From an uncultured Flaviramulus sp. (lineage in GTDB: Bacteria; Bacteroidota; Bacteroidia; Flavobacteriales; Flavobacteriaceae): a DNA stretch of 64,000 nt. Numbering within the stretch: the stretch's first letter is position 1; every line of letters starts with the position of its first letter. Both the position numbers and the translations under genes were made by a program. Where the stretch lies: positions 1 through 64,000 of the forward strand of contig CANMUP010000005.1 in NCBI GenBank assembly GCA_947501105.1. The letters run 5' to 3'. Shown piece after piece: positions 1-9,963 of this stretch. The notes under the pieces were generated by a model. It was not told the DNA's origin and made no database searches. It saw nothing but the letters and a program-made list of their open reading frames with translations.

Positions 1-161
1 CAGTCTGTTAAACCATCTCCATCGGTATCGGTTGTGATTAGTCCGATTGGATCACAGGGATCTGTCTCATCAGTAATGCCTGTTGGTACAGGGAATGTAC
101 TTGGATCATCAACCCCAGTGGTTTCTTCACAGTCTGTTAAACCATCTCCATCGGTATCGGT
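1..161 (-). repeat. In-frame 129-bp repeat encoding calcium loops
   Basis: A 31-base stretch at 1-31 recurs identically at 130-160, a spacing of 129 bp (43 codons) that keeps frame. It encodes the acidic loop DTDGDGLTDC of a thrombospondin type 3-like repeat. The array probably continues past the window start, so its copy number cannot be counted here. Confidence 0.8.
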
Positions 162-3100
162 AGCAGGAATAGTAACAACAATTGTTGCTATATCATTTCC
201 AATACAAGGTGCTGTAGCTACTACAGTATAAGAAATTGTAATGGTTCCAGAACTTACTGCTACAACATCTCCTGATGCATTAACCGTCGCAACACTTAAA
301 TCAGAACTACTCCAGGTCCCGTTAGCATTTCCATTGCTAGCAATAGAAGTTGTTTGTCCTATACATATAAATTGGGTTCCTGATAAATCACCTGCCTCTG
401 GGGCTGGAGTCACGTTTACGACTACTGTTGCGGTATCTGTATCGGCTGAACATACACCAGTCCCTGTTACGGTATAAGTATAGGTGTCAGCTGTTGTTAT
501 TGGAAAGCTTACAGCTGCTCCACCGGATGTTGTCCATGCGCCTCCTGCATCTTCTCCTGTCAAGTTCGTCTCTAATTGCAGCTGAGTAACACTATCTGTA
601 GAACAGATCGTCATAGCTCCACTGCTTGCTCCTGCCTCTGGGGCTGGAGTTATTGCTACTGAAACCGTTACTGCTTCTCCACATTGACTCGATGTATCTG
701 GTGCAAACACATAATCGATTGTACCAATGGCACTTGTATCTATACTTGTTGCTGCCCATGTACCTGTGATACCATTATCTGAGGTTGTTGGTAAGACATC
801 GGCAGTTGCGCCTTCACAATATGTTGTTCCAAAACTAAATATTGGTGTTACTATAGCATTTACCGTGACAACTACTGATGCTATTCCGCTTTCGCAAGTA
901 TTTCCATCTGTTTGTGTTACATAATATGTTGTTGCTGCACTTGCTGAACTTGTATCTATCGTTGGCGCTGTAATAACTGTCATTCCTGCAGCATCACTAT
1001 ACCATATTAAGGTGCCTGTACTTCCGCTTACCGCTGTTGTAATTGCTGCAGCTGTATCCCCTACACAATACGTTAAGTTGCTCGTTGTTGGTGTTGGTGG
1101 TAAGGTATTTACCGTTAATGTAGTTGTTTCCTCAATAAAACAAACCTTATTCGCAGTTGTTACTTCAACAGTATAATCTCCTGCATCTACAGCAACAGCG
1201 TTACTAATAGTCAGCGTACTTGCCAAAGATACGGTTGTTGTTGGTGCCGAATTTTTATACCATCTGTATATATAATCACCCGCAGGAATTGGAATTGTTG
1301 TATCATCACTTGTTGTACCCGTTGTACCAAAATCTGTAACCCTTAAACCTGTTGGAGTTGCAGTTAATGTTATGTTAGTGCCTTCACAAACTGTTGTTGG
1401 ATCTGGAGTAATTGTAACAGTAGATATTACATCACTGGTTGTTACACTAGAGTTTGTTCCTATATATCCATCAGTTATTGGTGCTGTTCCTGTAACTCGT
1501 CCGCTCCCATCCACGTTAGTAGGTAAATCCCCTAAAACACCATCACCATTTGGGTCTGCACCACCTGCTTCTATAACATCGTCGCATCCATCGTTATCAC
1601 TATCTAAATCTAGGTAATCTGGTGTACCATCCTCATCAGTATCACATAATAATCTAATACCAAAAGCTACTCCTTCTAAACCTCCTTGATTTATAGTAAT
1701 ATCTAAAGATGTAGCATTTAGAGAAGCATGTATTGTATTTCCACTATCTGTATCGTAAGAAGTAAGTGTGTTTGTTCCTACTCCTAAGAAAGTTCCTCCA
1801 TTACCAATAGATTCTAATACTCTCCATGGCTCTCCATCAGAATTAAAAATTATAGATTCAGAGGTAGAACTAGTCGTTTCTGGGTCTAACGCCAATAAAT
1901 CTAAAGGAAAAGGATAACCTCCCTTTGTAGCTACAAATGTAATCGTAAATGATACATCATCACCATCTGAATTACTGTATAAAGCTTCAGAATTTCCCGG
2001 AGTATTGTAAAGTTGATACAAATATGCAAAAAAATATGTATTCATATCTGTTGGCACAAATGAGCTGGTATTGCCAATCGTATTTGAAAAGGTCGCCGTA
2101 ATTGTCAATCCATCTGGCAAGTTGAATATCTGAGAATCACCATCTTGTATTCCATTTGCTAAATCTATACCATCCCAATTGAAAAAATAGAACTGATCTT
2201 GAAAGGTACCAGTTCCAGAGTTCGAGTTTGCTACATCTGGTTGATCACAATAACTTTCTACAGAATCTAAAATTCCATCATTATCATCATCTAAGTCACA
2301 CACGTTATTAATCCCATCTGCGTCTAGGTCGCTTGCAGTCACTGTTCCTACTGTTGCTCCATCAGTGCAAGGATCAGCTACAATTACCACATTATTTATT
2401 GCGGTATCTGTACTAGGTGTTACTATACCGTCTGCGCTAGTATTTACGGTATTTATTAGTGCTCCTGAAGCGCTTACATCTACTGTAACATCAAAAGTTA
2501 CAGTCATAATTTCGCCAGATAGCAATGTAATAGCATCACTTACCGTTACCATATTTGCTGGCGGATTTGCTACATCTGTTGTTGTCCCCGGTACTGTATA
2601 ATTTATTGTAAATGTTACAACATCTATTTGATTATCAATAGTTCCTGTCCCTCCATCATCAAAATCTTCAGACCAAGTAAATTGATATACGCCTTCTGCA
2701 GTACCAGATATTGCTAAAGGCCCATTACTTATATTGTATGATCCTCCTGCTGCTGCTCCAAACTCTCCTGCACTTAAGTTATATGCTATTCCACTTGGGT
2801 AGGCTGCAACTAAATTAATCTCACTTAAATAACTACCGTTTATGGCGCTTCCTTGTACATTAAATGAATAATCTGTTAAAATAGCTCCGCTAGGGATTAT
2901 TCCTGTTGTGTCAAAAGACATCGTTATAGTTCCAGTTCCATTAAATGTTTGCGGCCCCAGATTAGCAGACATATAATTTCCCGGTACTGAAGAAGCTCCT
3001 GGATATGTTTTCATTGCTGTGGCTCCAACATAAGTCACTCCTGTTGGTAATATATCATCAACTGTTACATTTGGAGCATCGACAATCCCTGTGTTTTCAA

Positions 3101-3863
3101 TTTCTATAGTATAGCTAATTGTTTCTCCTGGATTAACATCTCCAGTGGGGCTAGCTGTTTTAGTAACTTGTAACACTGGTGGTGGAGCATCAGTACAAAA
3201 AGCTATATCACTTATTACTGCGCCATGAAACCCTCCAGCACATATAGTACACTCTTCCCACAAAATGGTGATTTGAGTAATACCATCAGGGTCAGAAAAA
3301 CTAAAATTAGCATTACCAATTGTGCCCCCGTTTCCGTTTGCATCTACTTGACCAATGCCAGTATTTACATCAAATGTATTGCTTGGATCATTTTCAGTTA
3401 TAGTAGGTAATAATGGATTTGACAATCCGTCAAGAGCTGTAATCGTGAATTTATCGCCTCCTCCCGCCGCTGATCCATTTATATGACCTAAATCAAAACT
3501 AGCAGCATTAACAGCTTGAGAAAATATTATGGTAAAAGTTACCCCACTACCTGTAAACCCATTTGATCTTAAATCTAGACCTGAAAGTCCATTAAAAGTC
3601 CCTCCTTGAATTTGAGCAAGTTGTCCTGTTTCGCCTGTAGCAGTAATAGTATAATTAACTCCCGTTCCATCTACATTAACTTCATTATAACTAAAATTGC
3701 CTGAAACCCAGTTACTGAACATATCTGTAGTCCCTGTTAACTCTGTTGGAGAACATTGGGCGTTTAATGCATTTGGCAAGCAAATGATTGCCCAAGCAAG
3801 TATTACCTGTGAACAGTGCGTAATAATTTTATTTTTAAGCTCCTCTATAGTATAATTGTTCAT
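1..3863 (-). CDS. Giant secreted multidomain surface protein, 3' end outside window
   Basis: The minus-strand frame from the ATG at 3863-3861 stays open to the window edge (1287 codons; sampled segments were translated and no stop was met). Residues 1-35 form a signal peptide ending NALNA before Gln36. Residues 36 to about 110 are a module shared with the neighbouring gene at 4739-9748. Around 229-290 is a DUF11-type repeat (VTKTASP, then NPGETISYTIEIENTG). Asp-rich thrombospondin-3-like calcium loops (DLDADGINNVCDLDDDNDG) occur near 509-540, 736-771 and from 1233 on. Ig/PKD-like repeats starting with CEG or CVGD lie between about 808 and 1230. Such proteins in Flavobacteriaceae normally end in a T9SS or gliding-associated C-terminal domain, which would lie beyond the window. 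Likely a cell-surface adhesin; the ligand is unknown. Confidence 0.88.
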   Translation of the reverse strand, partial: MNNYTIEELKNKIITHCSQVILAWAIICLPNALNAQCSPTELTGTTDMFSNWVSGNFSYNEVNVDGTGVNYTITATGETGQLAQIQGGTFNGLSGLDLRSNGFTGSGVTFTIIFSQAVNAASFDLGHINGSAAGGGDKFTITALDGLSNPLLPTITENDPSNTFDVNTGIGQVDANGNGGTIGNANFSFSDPDGITQITILWEECTICAGGFHGAVISDIAFCTDAPPPVLQVTKTASPTGDVNPGETISYTIEIENTGIVDAPNVTVDDILPTGVTYVGATAMKTYPGASSVPGNYMSANLGPQTFNGTGTITMSFDTTGIIPSGAILTDYSFNVQGSAINGSYLSEINLVAAYPSGIAYNLSAGEFGAAAGGSYNISNGPLAISGTAEGVYQFTWSEDFDDGGTGTIDNQIDVVTFTINYTVPGTTTDVANPPANMVTVSDAITLLSGEIMTVTFDVTVDVSASGALINTVNTSADGIVTPSTDTAINNVVIVADPCTDGATVGTVTASDLDADGINNVCDLDDDNDGILDSVESYCDQPDVANSNSGTGTFQDQFYFFNWDGIDLANGIQDGDSQIFNLPDGLTITATFSNTIGNTSSFVPTDMNTYFFAYLYQLYNTPGNSEALYSNSDGDDVSFTITFVATKGGYPFPLDLLALDPETTSSTSESIIFNSDGEPWRVLESIGNGGTFLGVGTNTLTSYDTDSGNTIHASLNATSLDITINQGGLEGVAFGIRLLCDTDEDGTPDYLDLDSDNDGCDDVIEAGGADPNGDGVLGDLPTNVDGSGRVTGTAPITDGYIGTNSSVTTSDVISTVTITPDPTTVCEGTNITLTATPTGLRVTDFGTTGTTSDDTTIPIPAGDYIYRWYKNSAPTTTVSLASTLTISNAVAVDAGDYTVEVTTANKVCFIEETTTLTVNTLPPTPTTSNLTYCVGDTAAAITTAVSGSTGTLIWYSDAAGMTVITAPTIDTSSASAATTYYVTQTDGNTCESGIASVVVTVNAIVTPIFSFGTTYCEGATADVLPTTSDNGITGTWAATSIDTSAIGTIDYVFAPDTSSQCGEAVTVSVAITPAPEAGASSGAMTICSTDSVTQLQLETNLTGEDAGGAWTTSGGAAVSFPITTADTYTYTVTGTGVCSADTDTATVVVNVTPAPEAGDLSGTQFICIGQTTSIASNGNANGTWSSSDLSVATVNASGDVVAVSSGTITISYTVVATAPCIGNDIATIVVTIPATDTDGDGLTDCEETTGVDDPSTFPVPTGITDETDPCDPIGLITTDTDGDGLTD

Positions 3864-4070
3864 ACTCTTAAATTTATATATTACTTTAATAGTAAATTAA
3901 GCTGTTCAATAATTTGATTATTAAATTTCTGTCTATTATTTAGGAAATCTTTATTATGTGCTTAATTGAGAATAAAAAATTTGTCTCTATTTATTTTTAA
4001 AGCCACAAAAGAATTATCTCTTATTTCCTTATAAATTATAAATGTCTACTACTAAAAATCTATATGTTAA
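3864..4070. other. About 187-bp insert in the duplicated leader
   Basis: Relative to the paralogous leader at 9749-9776, this copy carries about 187 extra bases between the start codon and the conserved promoter-like element. Two similar stretches, 3864-3883 and 4051-4070, both align to the single leader segment next to 9748, so the insert appears flanked by imperfect direct repeats of roughly 20 bp. No ORF or terminal inverted repeat is visible inside it. It lengthens the presumed 5' leader to about 215 nt. Confidence 0.45.
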
Positions 4071-4078
4071 TATGTATT

Positions 4079-4086
4079 CAAAGGTA
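4079..4086 (-). promoter_or_regulatory. Candidate -7 element of the left surface gene
   Basis: On the minus strand this reads TACCTTTG, an exact fit to the Bacteroidota -7 consensus TAnnTTTG, and it is conserved in the paralogous leader at 9777-9784. No convincing -33 box was seen. If used, the mRNA would have a leader of about 200 nt. Confidence 0.35.
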
Positions 4087-4253
4087 TTTGCTCAGTTTAA
4101 TTATATTTAAAAAAAACGGTGAATCGCCTATAAAGTGCCGATATACTGGTGTTTTGTATAGATGAAATGTATAAACCTTTTAGTCATACTGAACTGCTGT
4201 TTTAATGTAGGAGAAAGTATCTATATGCTCTAATAATTATATATTTATCTAAA

Positions 4254-4620
4254 CGAACTTTCGGCATCATATAGCATCCTGAAGCTTGTAAAACAACACT
4301 TATAGAAAAGCTACTATTATTTGGTAGAGCTATTCAATAAGCTGGAGCTCTAAAAAAGCAATGATATTAATAACTTTAAGGAAATTGAGCGTCAGCTTGG
4401 TATATCTGTAGCAACCTCAGCTTTGGCTTTTGAATATAATGCATGAAAATTAATATCCTCAATATCTAAAGTCATAAAGATTTTGCTGAAAATACCTTTA
4501 GAGCACTTACTGCAATTGATAGTGTTATTCTTTTAATTGATGTTGCAAAAGGAGTTGAGGAACAAACTAAAGAATTAGTAGAAGTTATAGAATGTGAAAC
4601 ATACCCATGCTTATTAAAAC
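4254..4620 (+). pseudogene. prfC 5' fragment, decayed
   Basis: This stretch aligns base for base with about 9999-10390, the 5' part of intact prfC, covering the P-loop region through the G3/G4 region. Shared blocks include GTAAAACAACACT, AAAAGCTACTATTATTTGG and the run over GTTGATGTTGCAAAAGG. It is dead: the start codon and about 40 bases around it are deleted, GAA has become TAA in the ATTCAAGAAGC block (ATTCAATAAGC), and a one-base deletion near 4440 shifts the frame. Homology fades after about 4615. The upstream 4070-4253 also matches the intact promoter region, so this is a duplication relic and not an independent gene. Confidence 0.88.
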
Positions 4621-4656
4621 TAATGTATACAATCGTTTTTTATAATATCGATAAAA

Positions 4657-4690
4657 GGAAAAAAGAGTCCTGGAAATTAATTCAGGACTC
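4657..4690 (-). terminator. Intrinsic terminator of the 1669-aa surface gene
   Basis: GAGTCCTG at 4665-4672 and CAGGACTC at 4683-4690 form a perfect 8-bp stem with a 10-nt loop. On the minus strand the stem is followed by TTTTTTCCTTTT. It lies 49 bases past the stop codon of the gene ending at 4739. Confidence 0.88.
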
Positions 4691-4738
4691 AAACAAAGCA
4701 TAGTTAAGTAAAAACTAGATTTGGGGTCTACACTTCAA

Positions 4739-7700
4739 CTATTTTATCAATATTTTCTTAGAAAGTATAGTATGGCCTGTTTTCATTTTTACAATGTAAA
4801 CTCCAGCTGTAATACTTTTTGTTTTGTGCTCTATATGGTTTTCGTGAGATTTACTATTAAACTCATAAATAGATTGTCCTAATAAGTTATATACACTCAC
4901 AGTTTCAACAAATTTTAAATCTGGATTATGTATAATGAAACTTTCTTTTTCGTTTGAAAAATACACTTCTAAATTTGTATCTTCTATATCATCAGTTCCT
5001 AAAGAGCTTTTTGATGCATCTAAGAACGTAATTACAAAACGATCAGTATACTTACCAATTGTTGATAAATAAACTTCGTAATTACTCTGCTTTAAATCAT
5101 GATAAATGTCTAACTCCTTATCGTGTACATAAATATTTGTATTTGAGTCTATATTTTCTAAGGCATCGATTTTTATGGTTGCAAACCCTTCTTTATTAAT
5201 TTTAATACCTAAAGGAAGTGTTTGATCTTCACCAAAATTATTTACTGCTTGAATGACAAGATTTTTATTGTTAAATATCCAAAACAAGTCTTCAACATTA
5301 TCTTCAACTAAGGGGGCATCATAACCTATATCAAAATTGTTTGAAGCTTTAGGGTCTACTCCAACAAGTAATTGGCGATGGTATCCGGCTGGAGAATCAA
5401 ACATTAATCTAATCTTTTGTCTAGAATCTACTTTCTTTTTAGCAGTGCTTACAGTAGAAGATTTTCCTTTTACATTAGATTTCAAGAATTGAGATGAGCT
5501 TACATTTTCTTTTTGGAATACTCGATGACTATTTTTAAAGGTAATTGTTCCCCCATTAATAGGTAAAATAATGCCTGGATCATTAGGGTCTGGGCTACTA
5601 CCATCATTGTTTAAATCGGTATCTAATATGGCAGATACAAAGAAGCCTTGCCCAACTGGAATATATTGTTGAGGTGTCATTGTTCCTACTTGTCCGGAAG
5701 CATTAATCAAGACATCATTAGAAATGGCTACAACACCACCCATTAATGTATAAGTAGCATAACCTCCTTCATATCCAGCTAAAGCATGCGTATTATTTGA
5801 AAAATGATCCCAGAAATAGAGCGTTCCGTTAATAACATTCTCTGTTGTATTTGGGTGATTACCACCATTATTTACACTAATATGATCTCTAAGAAAAGCA
5901 TCAGCATCTATAGCAGAAGGGTAAGGGTTACCTACTAAATATTCATTGTCGTCACTTAATGTTAAAGATATATCTCCATTATTTGGTTGGCCTAAAAATT
6001 CATAATTTTGATCTGGAGTAACTGTACCTGGACCTTTCATTGTGAATCCTTCACCAGCCGAAATAGAACCACTACTTCTTACGTGTTCCCATTGTGAGTA
6101 TTGATTGGCAGCGTTATTTGCATATTTCCAAATCCAATAGTCAGCATTTGCAGGAGATGTATTTCCATTATAACCAGATGTTAAAAAACTAACATTGTTG
6201 AATACATCGTTAACGGTATAAGCTGCATTACTAGTAGGTGATACAGGAGAAGACCAATAATTATATATATAAGTATTAGAATTACCTTGTTGGTCTCTTT
6301 CTAAAGTACCTGTACTTGTTGTATCGAAATCACTATCAGTAGTTTGAATTAATTGAGACTCGCCTTCTAAATCAAGAGTTCCATCAATTTTTAAATAATG
6401 GGTTACGGTTAAACCGATACCATCATTTGATGCTGTATTTCCATTAACCTGTAAATCGCCACTATTTATTATTAGAGCTTCTACTGAACAGTCTCTTGCT
6501 CTAACACCAGTTGATGTTGCACCTAAGTATACATCGTTATTAATTTCAACAATGTTCCAGTCAATAGGAGTTGTGCCATCTATAATAGAAAAGGCATTAG
6601 GTAATGTTTGTATTGTATTATTTAACCAAGTTGCATCAGCATCCCAAGAACCTGCAGCTTGCGATTCATAAGGAAATGGTGCCGTTTGGTTATCTACAGT
6701 ATCTAAATTTCTTAAAGCACCTTGGTGATCATTCCCAGACATATCGTTTGTGTTTGTATACGTATACACTGACATAGGATAATATCCAGCTAAATCAGTC
6801 CAAGGAATTGCACTTATTTCATTATTAGTAATTGTTGTAGGGATTATATCTCCTTGAATTAAAGTTGGAGTAGGTACTATTGAAGCATCTATAATTTCTT
6901 GATTCATTATATAGCGTAATTGATCTACAGAAAGTGCAATATCCCATACTCTCACTTCATCAATGTTTCCAGCAAAATAATCTGTTGTATTTGGTTCATA
7001 ACCATCAGCCGCAGCAATTAAGAATTTTCGCGATGTTGCTACTGGAGCTGCTAATGATGTCGCAATTGTTGTAGTGTCTGGTACACCATCAATGTATAAG
7101 GTTGCTGTATCACTATCATAAATAACAGCTACTTGGTGCCATTCATTTTCAGGTATAGGAACTGAAGATGTAATTTCTGGAAGACCACCATTAAGATTAA
7201 ATTCCAATTCTCCAGAGCCATTAATTCTAAAATCGTAGCCTTCAGTATTTGCCGCATCTCTTTTAGATACAATAGAAGCATTTGTTGTTCCTGTATCTCT
7301 TTTAATCCATGCTGAAATTGTAAAGGTACTTGTATTTAGGTCTAAATGATCCTCAACATCAACATAATCAACCAATCCATCAAAATAAACTGAGCGTTCA
7401 ACTATTACTTGAGGCGCGTAGCCAAAAGTGATATATTTAGTAGCGTTAAAATTGTAATCTGTTTCTAAGTTTCCACTACCATCTGGTGTCATTACTCTAT
7501 AATCTGCAGTTGGATCAAAAACTGATGTATCAGAAATAAACATTAAAAAACTTCCAGGAGGTGTAATGTTTCTTACGGCACTTTGAGGGATACTAACTTT
7601 ACAAGAAGGAATGTCTCCACCAGTTTCTACTACTTTCCAAATACGTTGCATCCCAGTAAAAGTAACAGGAGTTGACAATCCGCCAATTCCAGCACTCATA

Positions 7701-9748
7701 TCTACATTTATTACAGATGCAGCTAAATTTAAGTCTACGCCATTATTACCCCAAACTAAAAACTCTTTATTATTAAATGTTGTTGGGTTGCTTGAAATAT
7801 TATCACTATTGGTAGTATAAATGTCGCTTAAGCCAATTGTTAATATACCTTCTATAGGTCCGCTTCCATCTGTAGCATCATTTACACTGCTAGATTGTTT
7901 TTGGTTTAATTCTGAAGCATCATCTCTACCAATACCAGCTATATCATGATTATAGCCTACATTGGCAGATTGATCCCATATAACGGTACCGTCAGAGTTT
8001 ACATAATCTTTTTGAGTCCCATTTGAATCCAGATCTAATGTAATACCATATTTTATTCCTAAATAAGATTGAATTCTATTACGAGCATCTGTATCATTTG
8101 CATCATTATTGGTTGCAGAGTAAGTAATAACTTCAGCTATACGACCATCAAAACTTCCATTCCAGTACTGGCTTCGTCCTAACCAATATCTAGTATTATT
8201 CACGGCAGCATAATCTGCCGCATCTGATGTATCTGTGCCTATTTGTGTACCATTTAAGTGTACTTCTACACCTGTATTTCCAGCGTTATGTCTTGTATTT
8301 ACAATACCTATTTGGTTATAATTTTGTGTAGCATCTTTTGATGCACGTCCGTAACCATCATTTAAGCCTCCAGTTGTACCTATACAATAAGTTAGATATT
8401 CATCATCAAATCTGGCCGTATAACTACCATATCCAAAGCCAGTAACATCTTCTTGTTGAGTATTACCAGTTGGGTCTGTACTTGTAAAAGTGTCTAAAGG
8501 AAACATTCCTGTAGTAATTGTTGGATCTGGCATTATTACCACAAAAAGATCATTACTATTAAACCCAGATGTAGAATATAATTCATCTCTACTGCCATCA
8601 TTAATAATATAGGTCATATCTCTATTGGCTGTTGTGTTGTTATTTTCAAAATCTACTACAGGGTTGAAATTGAAGTTTCTTGCAGTACTATTTCTGTAAA
8701 CAGGTTCTAGTCCAGTGACTCTGGTTTCAGCATGATTCCCTTTACCTTTATCTGTCCATTGGCTTACTCCAGCTCCATCAGTACCAATAGTTGTTCCGTC
8801 TAATTGATCAGCTCTAAGCCATAAATCTAGATTACTTGTAATACCTCCTGGACCTGTTGTTGGTGTACAAAAGATTGTTCCAGTTATCGTGATATCATCA
8901 ATGTATACTAAATCTGTAGAATCACTGGCATCACTTCTAACTCTAAATTGAGAAATTGTACCTGCAGGAAAGGCGTAAGTTGAATTTAAAAGGGTTGTAG
9001 TTTTTCCATAAAAAGTATAAGCATCTTCACTTTCATAATCTGCATTTTTACTGGCTACATCTCCACATATATAATCACTAACAACTGTCCAAGTTGCTCC
9101 ACTATCGTTACTGTATTCTATTAAAAAGTTCTCTGTGTTTTCAACATTATAGGCTGTAAAGAAAAACTTAAAATCTACTTTGTCGTACCCCTGTAAATCA
9201 AATAAAGGAGAAATAAATGAAGAATTATTTCCTACTGCGTCAAGGCTTCTAATTTCTAAGCAATTATTATTTGAATAGGCTGTAGTTGCATTAGTTACTC
9301 TAGCGGCATCAGTACCGCCATCTGTCCAGCCATCTAAACCACTTTCAAAGTCTGCTGTATGTAAAACTGTTGATCCACAAGGAGGAGGTGCTATTCCTGA
9401 AACTAAATGATTTATGGTAAAAGTTAACCCGCAACCTGTAAACCCATTTGATTTAAAACCTAGACCAGAAAGTCCATTAAAAACTCTTCCTTGAATTTGA
9501 GCAAGTTGTTCAGTTTCGTCAGTAGCAGTAATGATATAATCACCCCCCTTTCCATCTACATTAGCTTCATTATAACTAAAATTTCCTGAAGCCAAGTTAT
9601 TGAACATACATGTAGTTCCGGTTAACTCTACTGGAGAACATTTAGCATTTAATGCATTTGGCAAACAAATAATCACTGAAGCAAATATTATCTGTGAACA
9701 ATGTGCAATAATTTTATTTCTAAACCCCAAAATAGTATAATTATTCAT
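4739..9748 (-). CDS. T9SS-exported multidomain surface protein with LamG domain
   Basis: A 1669-residue secreted protein. The signal peptide (1-35, ending NALNA) and residues 36 to about 110 are nearly the same as in the gene at 1-3863, but that module breaks off and is joined to a different body (from about 120, starting [12 protein letters not shown]). About 301-575 is a concanavalin-like region of the LWLRAD type followed by LGIKYGITL, common in flavobacterial surface proteins. About 784-948 is a LamG domain ([33 protein letters not shown]). About 1591-1669 is a type A T9SS sorting domain (VSVYNLLGQ, then [10 protein letters not shown] and a basic end KKILIK). It is exported through the outer membrane and probably binds glycans; no catalytic motif is seen. 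It has its own downstream terminator. Confidence 0.92.
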   Translation of the reverse strand: MNNYTILGFRNKIIAHCSQIIFASVIICLPNALNAKCSPVELTGTTCMFNNLASGNFSYNEANVDGKGGDYIITATDETEQLAQIQGRVFNGLSGLGFKSNGFTGCGLTFTINHLVSGIAPPPCGSTVLHTADFESGLDGWTDGGTDAARVTNATTAYSNNNCLEIRSLDAVGNNSSFISPLFDLQGYDKVDFKFFFTAYNVENTENFLIEYSNDSGATWTVVSDYICGDVASKNADYESEDAYTFYGKTTTLLNSTYAFPAGTISQFRVRSDASDSTDLVYIDDITITGTIFCTPTTGPGGITSNLDLWLRADQLDGTTIGTDGAGVSQWTDKGKGNHAETRVTGLEPVYRNSTARNFNFNPVVDFENNNTTANRDMTYIINDGSRDELYSTSGFNSNDLFVVIMPDPTITTGMFPLDTFTSTDPTGNTQQEDVTGFGYGSYTARFDDEYLTYCIGTTGGLNDGYGRASKDATQNYNQIGIVNTRHNAGNTGVEVHLNGTQIGTDTSDAADYAAVNNTRYWLGRSQYWNGSFDGRIAEVITYSATNNDANDTDARNRIQSYLGIKYGITLDLDSNGTQKDYVNSDGTVIWDQSANVGYNHDIAGIGRDDASELNQKQSSSVNDATDGSGPIEGILTIGLSDIYTTNSDNISSNPTTFNNKEFLVWGNNGVDLNLAASVINVDMSAGIGGLSTPVTFTGMQRIWKVVETGGDIPSCKVSIPQSAVRNITPPGSFLMFISDTSVFDPTADYRVMTPDGSGNLETDYNFNATKYITFGYAPQVIVERSVYFDGLVDYVDVEDHLDLNTSTFTISAWIKRDTGTTNASIVSKRDAANTEGYDFRINGSGELEFNLNGGLPEITSSVPIPENEWHQVAVIYDSDTATLYIDGVPDTTTIATSLAAPVATSRKFLIAAADGYEPNTTDYFAGNIDEVRVWDIALSVDQLRYIMNQEIIDASIVPTPTLIQGDIIPTTITNNEISAIPWTDLAGYYPMSVYTYTNTNDMSGNDHQGALRNLDTVDNQTAPFPYESQAAGSWDADATWLNNTIQTLPNAFSIIDGTTPIDWNIVEINNDVYLGATSTGVRARDCSVEALIINSGDLQVNGNTASNDGIGLTVTHYLKIDGTLDLEGESQLIQTTDSDFDTTSTGTLERDQQGNSNTYIYNYWSSPVSPTSNAAYTVNDVFNNVSFLTSGYNGNTSPANADYWIWKYANNAANQYSQWEHVRSSGSISAGEGFTMKGPGTVTPDQNYEFLGQPNNGDISLTLSDDNEYLVGNPYPSAIDADAFLRDHISVNNGGNHPNTTENVINGTLYFWDHFSNNTHALAGYEGGYATYTLMGGVVAISNDVLINASGQVGTMTPQQYIPVGQGFFVSAILDTDLNNDGSSPDPNDPGIILPINGGTITFKNSHRVFQKENVSSSQFLKSNVKGKSSTVSTAKKKVDSRQKIRLMFDSPAGYHRQLLVGVDPKASNNFDIGYDAPLVEDNVEDLFWIFNNKNLVIQAVNNFGEDQTLPLGIKINKEGFATIKIDALENIDSNTNIYVHDKELDIYHDLKQSNYEVYLSTIGKYTDRFVITFLDASKSSLGTDDIEDTNLEVYFSNEKESFIIHNPDLKFVETVSVYNLLGQSIYEFNSKSHENHIEHKTKSITAGVYIVKMKTGHTILSKKILIK

Positions 9749-9776
9749 GCTTTAAATCTATATGTTAATATCTATT

Positions 9777-9784
9777 CAAAGGTA
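9777..9784 (-). promoter_or_regulatory. Candidate -7 element of the right surface gene
   Basis: TACCTTTG on the minus strand fits TAnnTTTG and sits about 28 nt before the ATG at 9748. It is preserved in the duplicated leader at 4079-4086. No clear -33 box was identified. Confidence 0.38.
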
Positions 9785-9940
9785 TTTGCTCAGTTTAATT
9801 ATATTAAAGAAAAACGGTGATACACCTATAAAGTGTCGACGAACTAATGTTTTGTATAGATGAAATACATAAGCCTATTAATCATACTTAACTACTGTTT
9901 TTATTGTAAAAGAAAGTACATATAAGCTCTAATAATCATT

Positions 9941-9948
9941 TATATTTG
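9941..9948 (+). promoter_or_regulatory. Candidate -7 element of prfC
   Basis: TATATTTG matches the Bacteroidota -7 consensus and lies 15 bases before the chosen prfC ATG, giving a very short leader as is usual in this phylum. In the pseudogene copy the corresponding site reads TATATTTA, having lost the conserved G. Confidence 0.4.
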
Positions 9949-9963
9949 CCGAAATTAAATTTT

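Noticed and set aside
34-3410. Series of plus-strand ORFs (65-81 codons)
   Set aside because: They lie within the long open minus-strand frame and have Ser/Thr/Val-rich shadow composition; the minus-strand reading gives clear domains.
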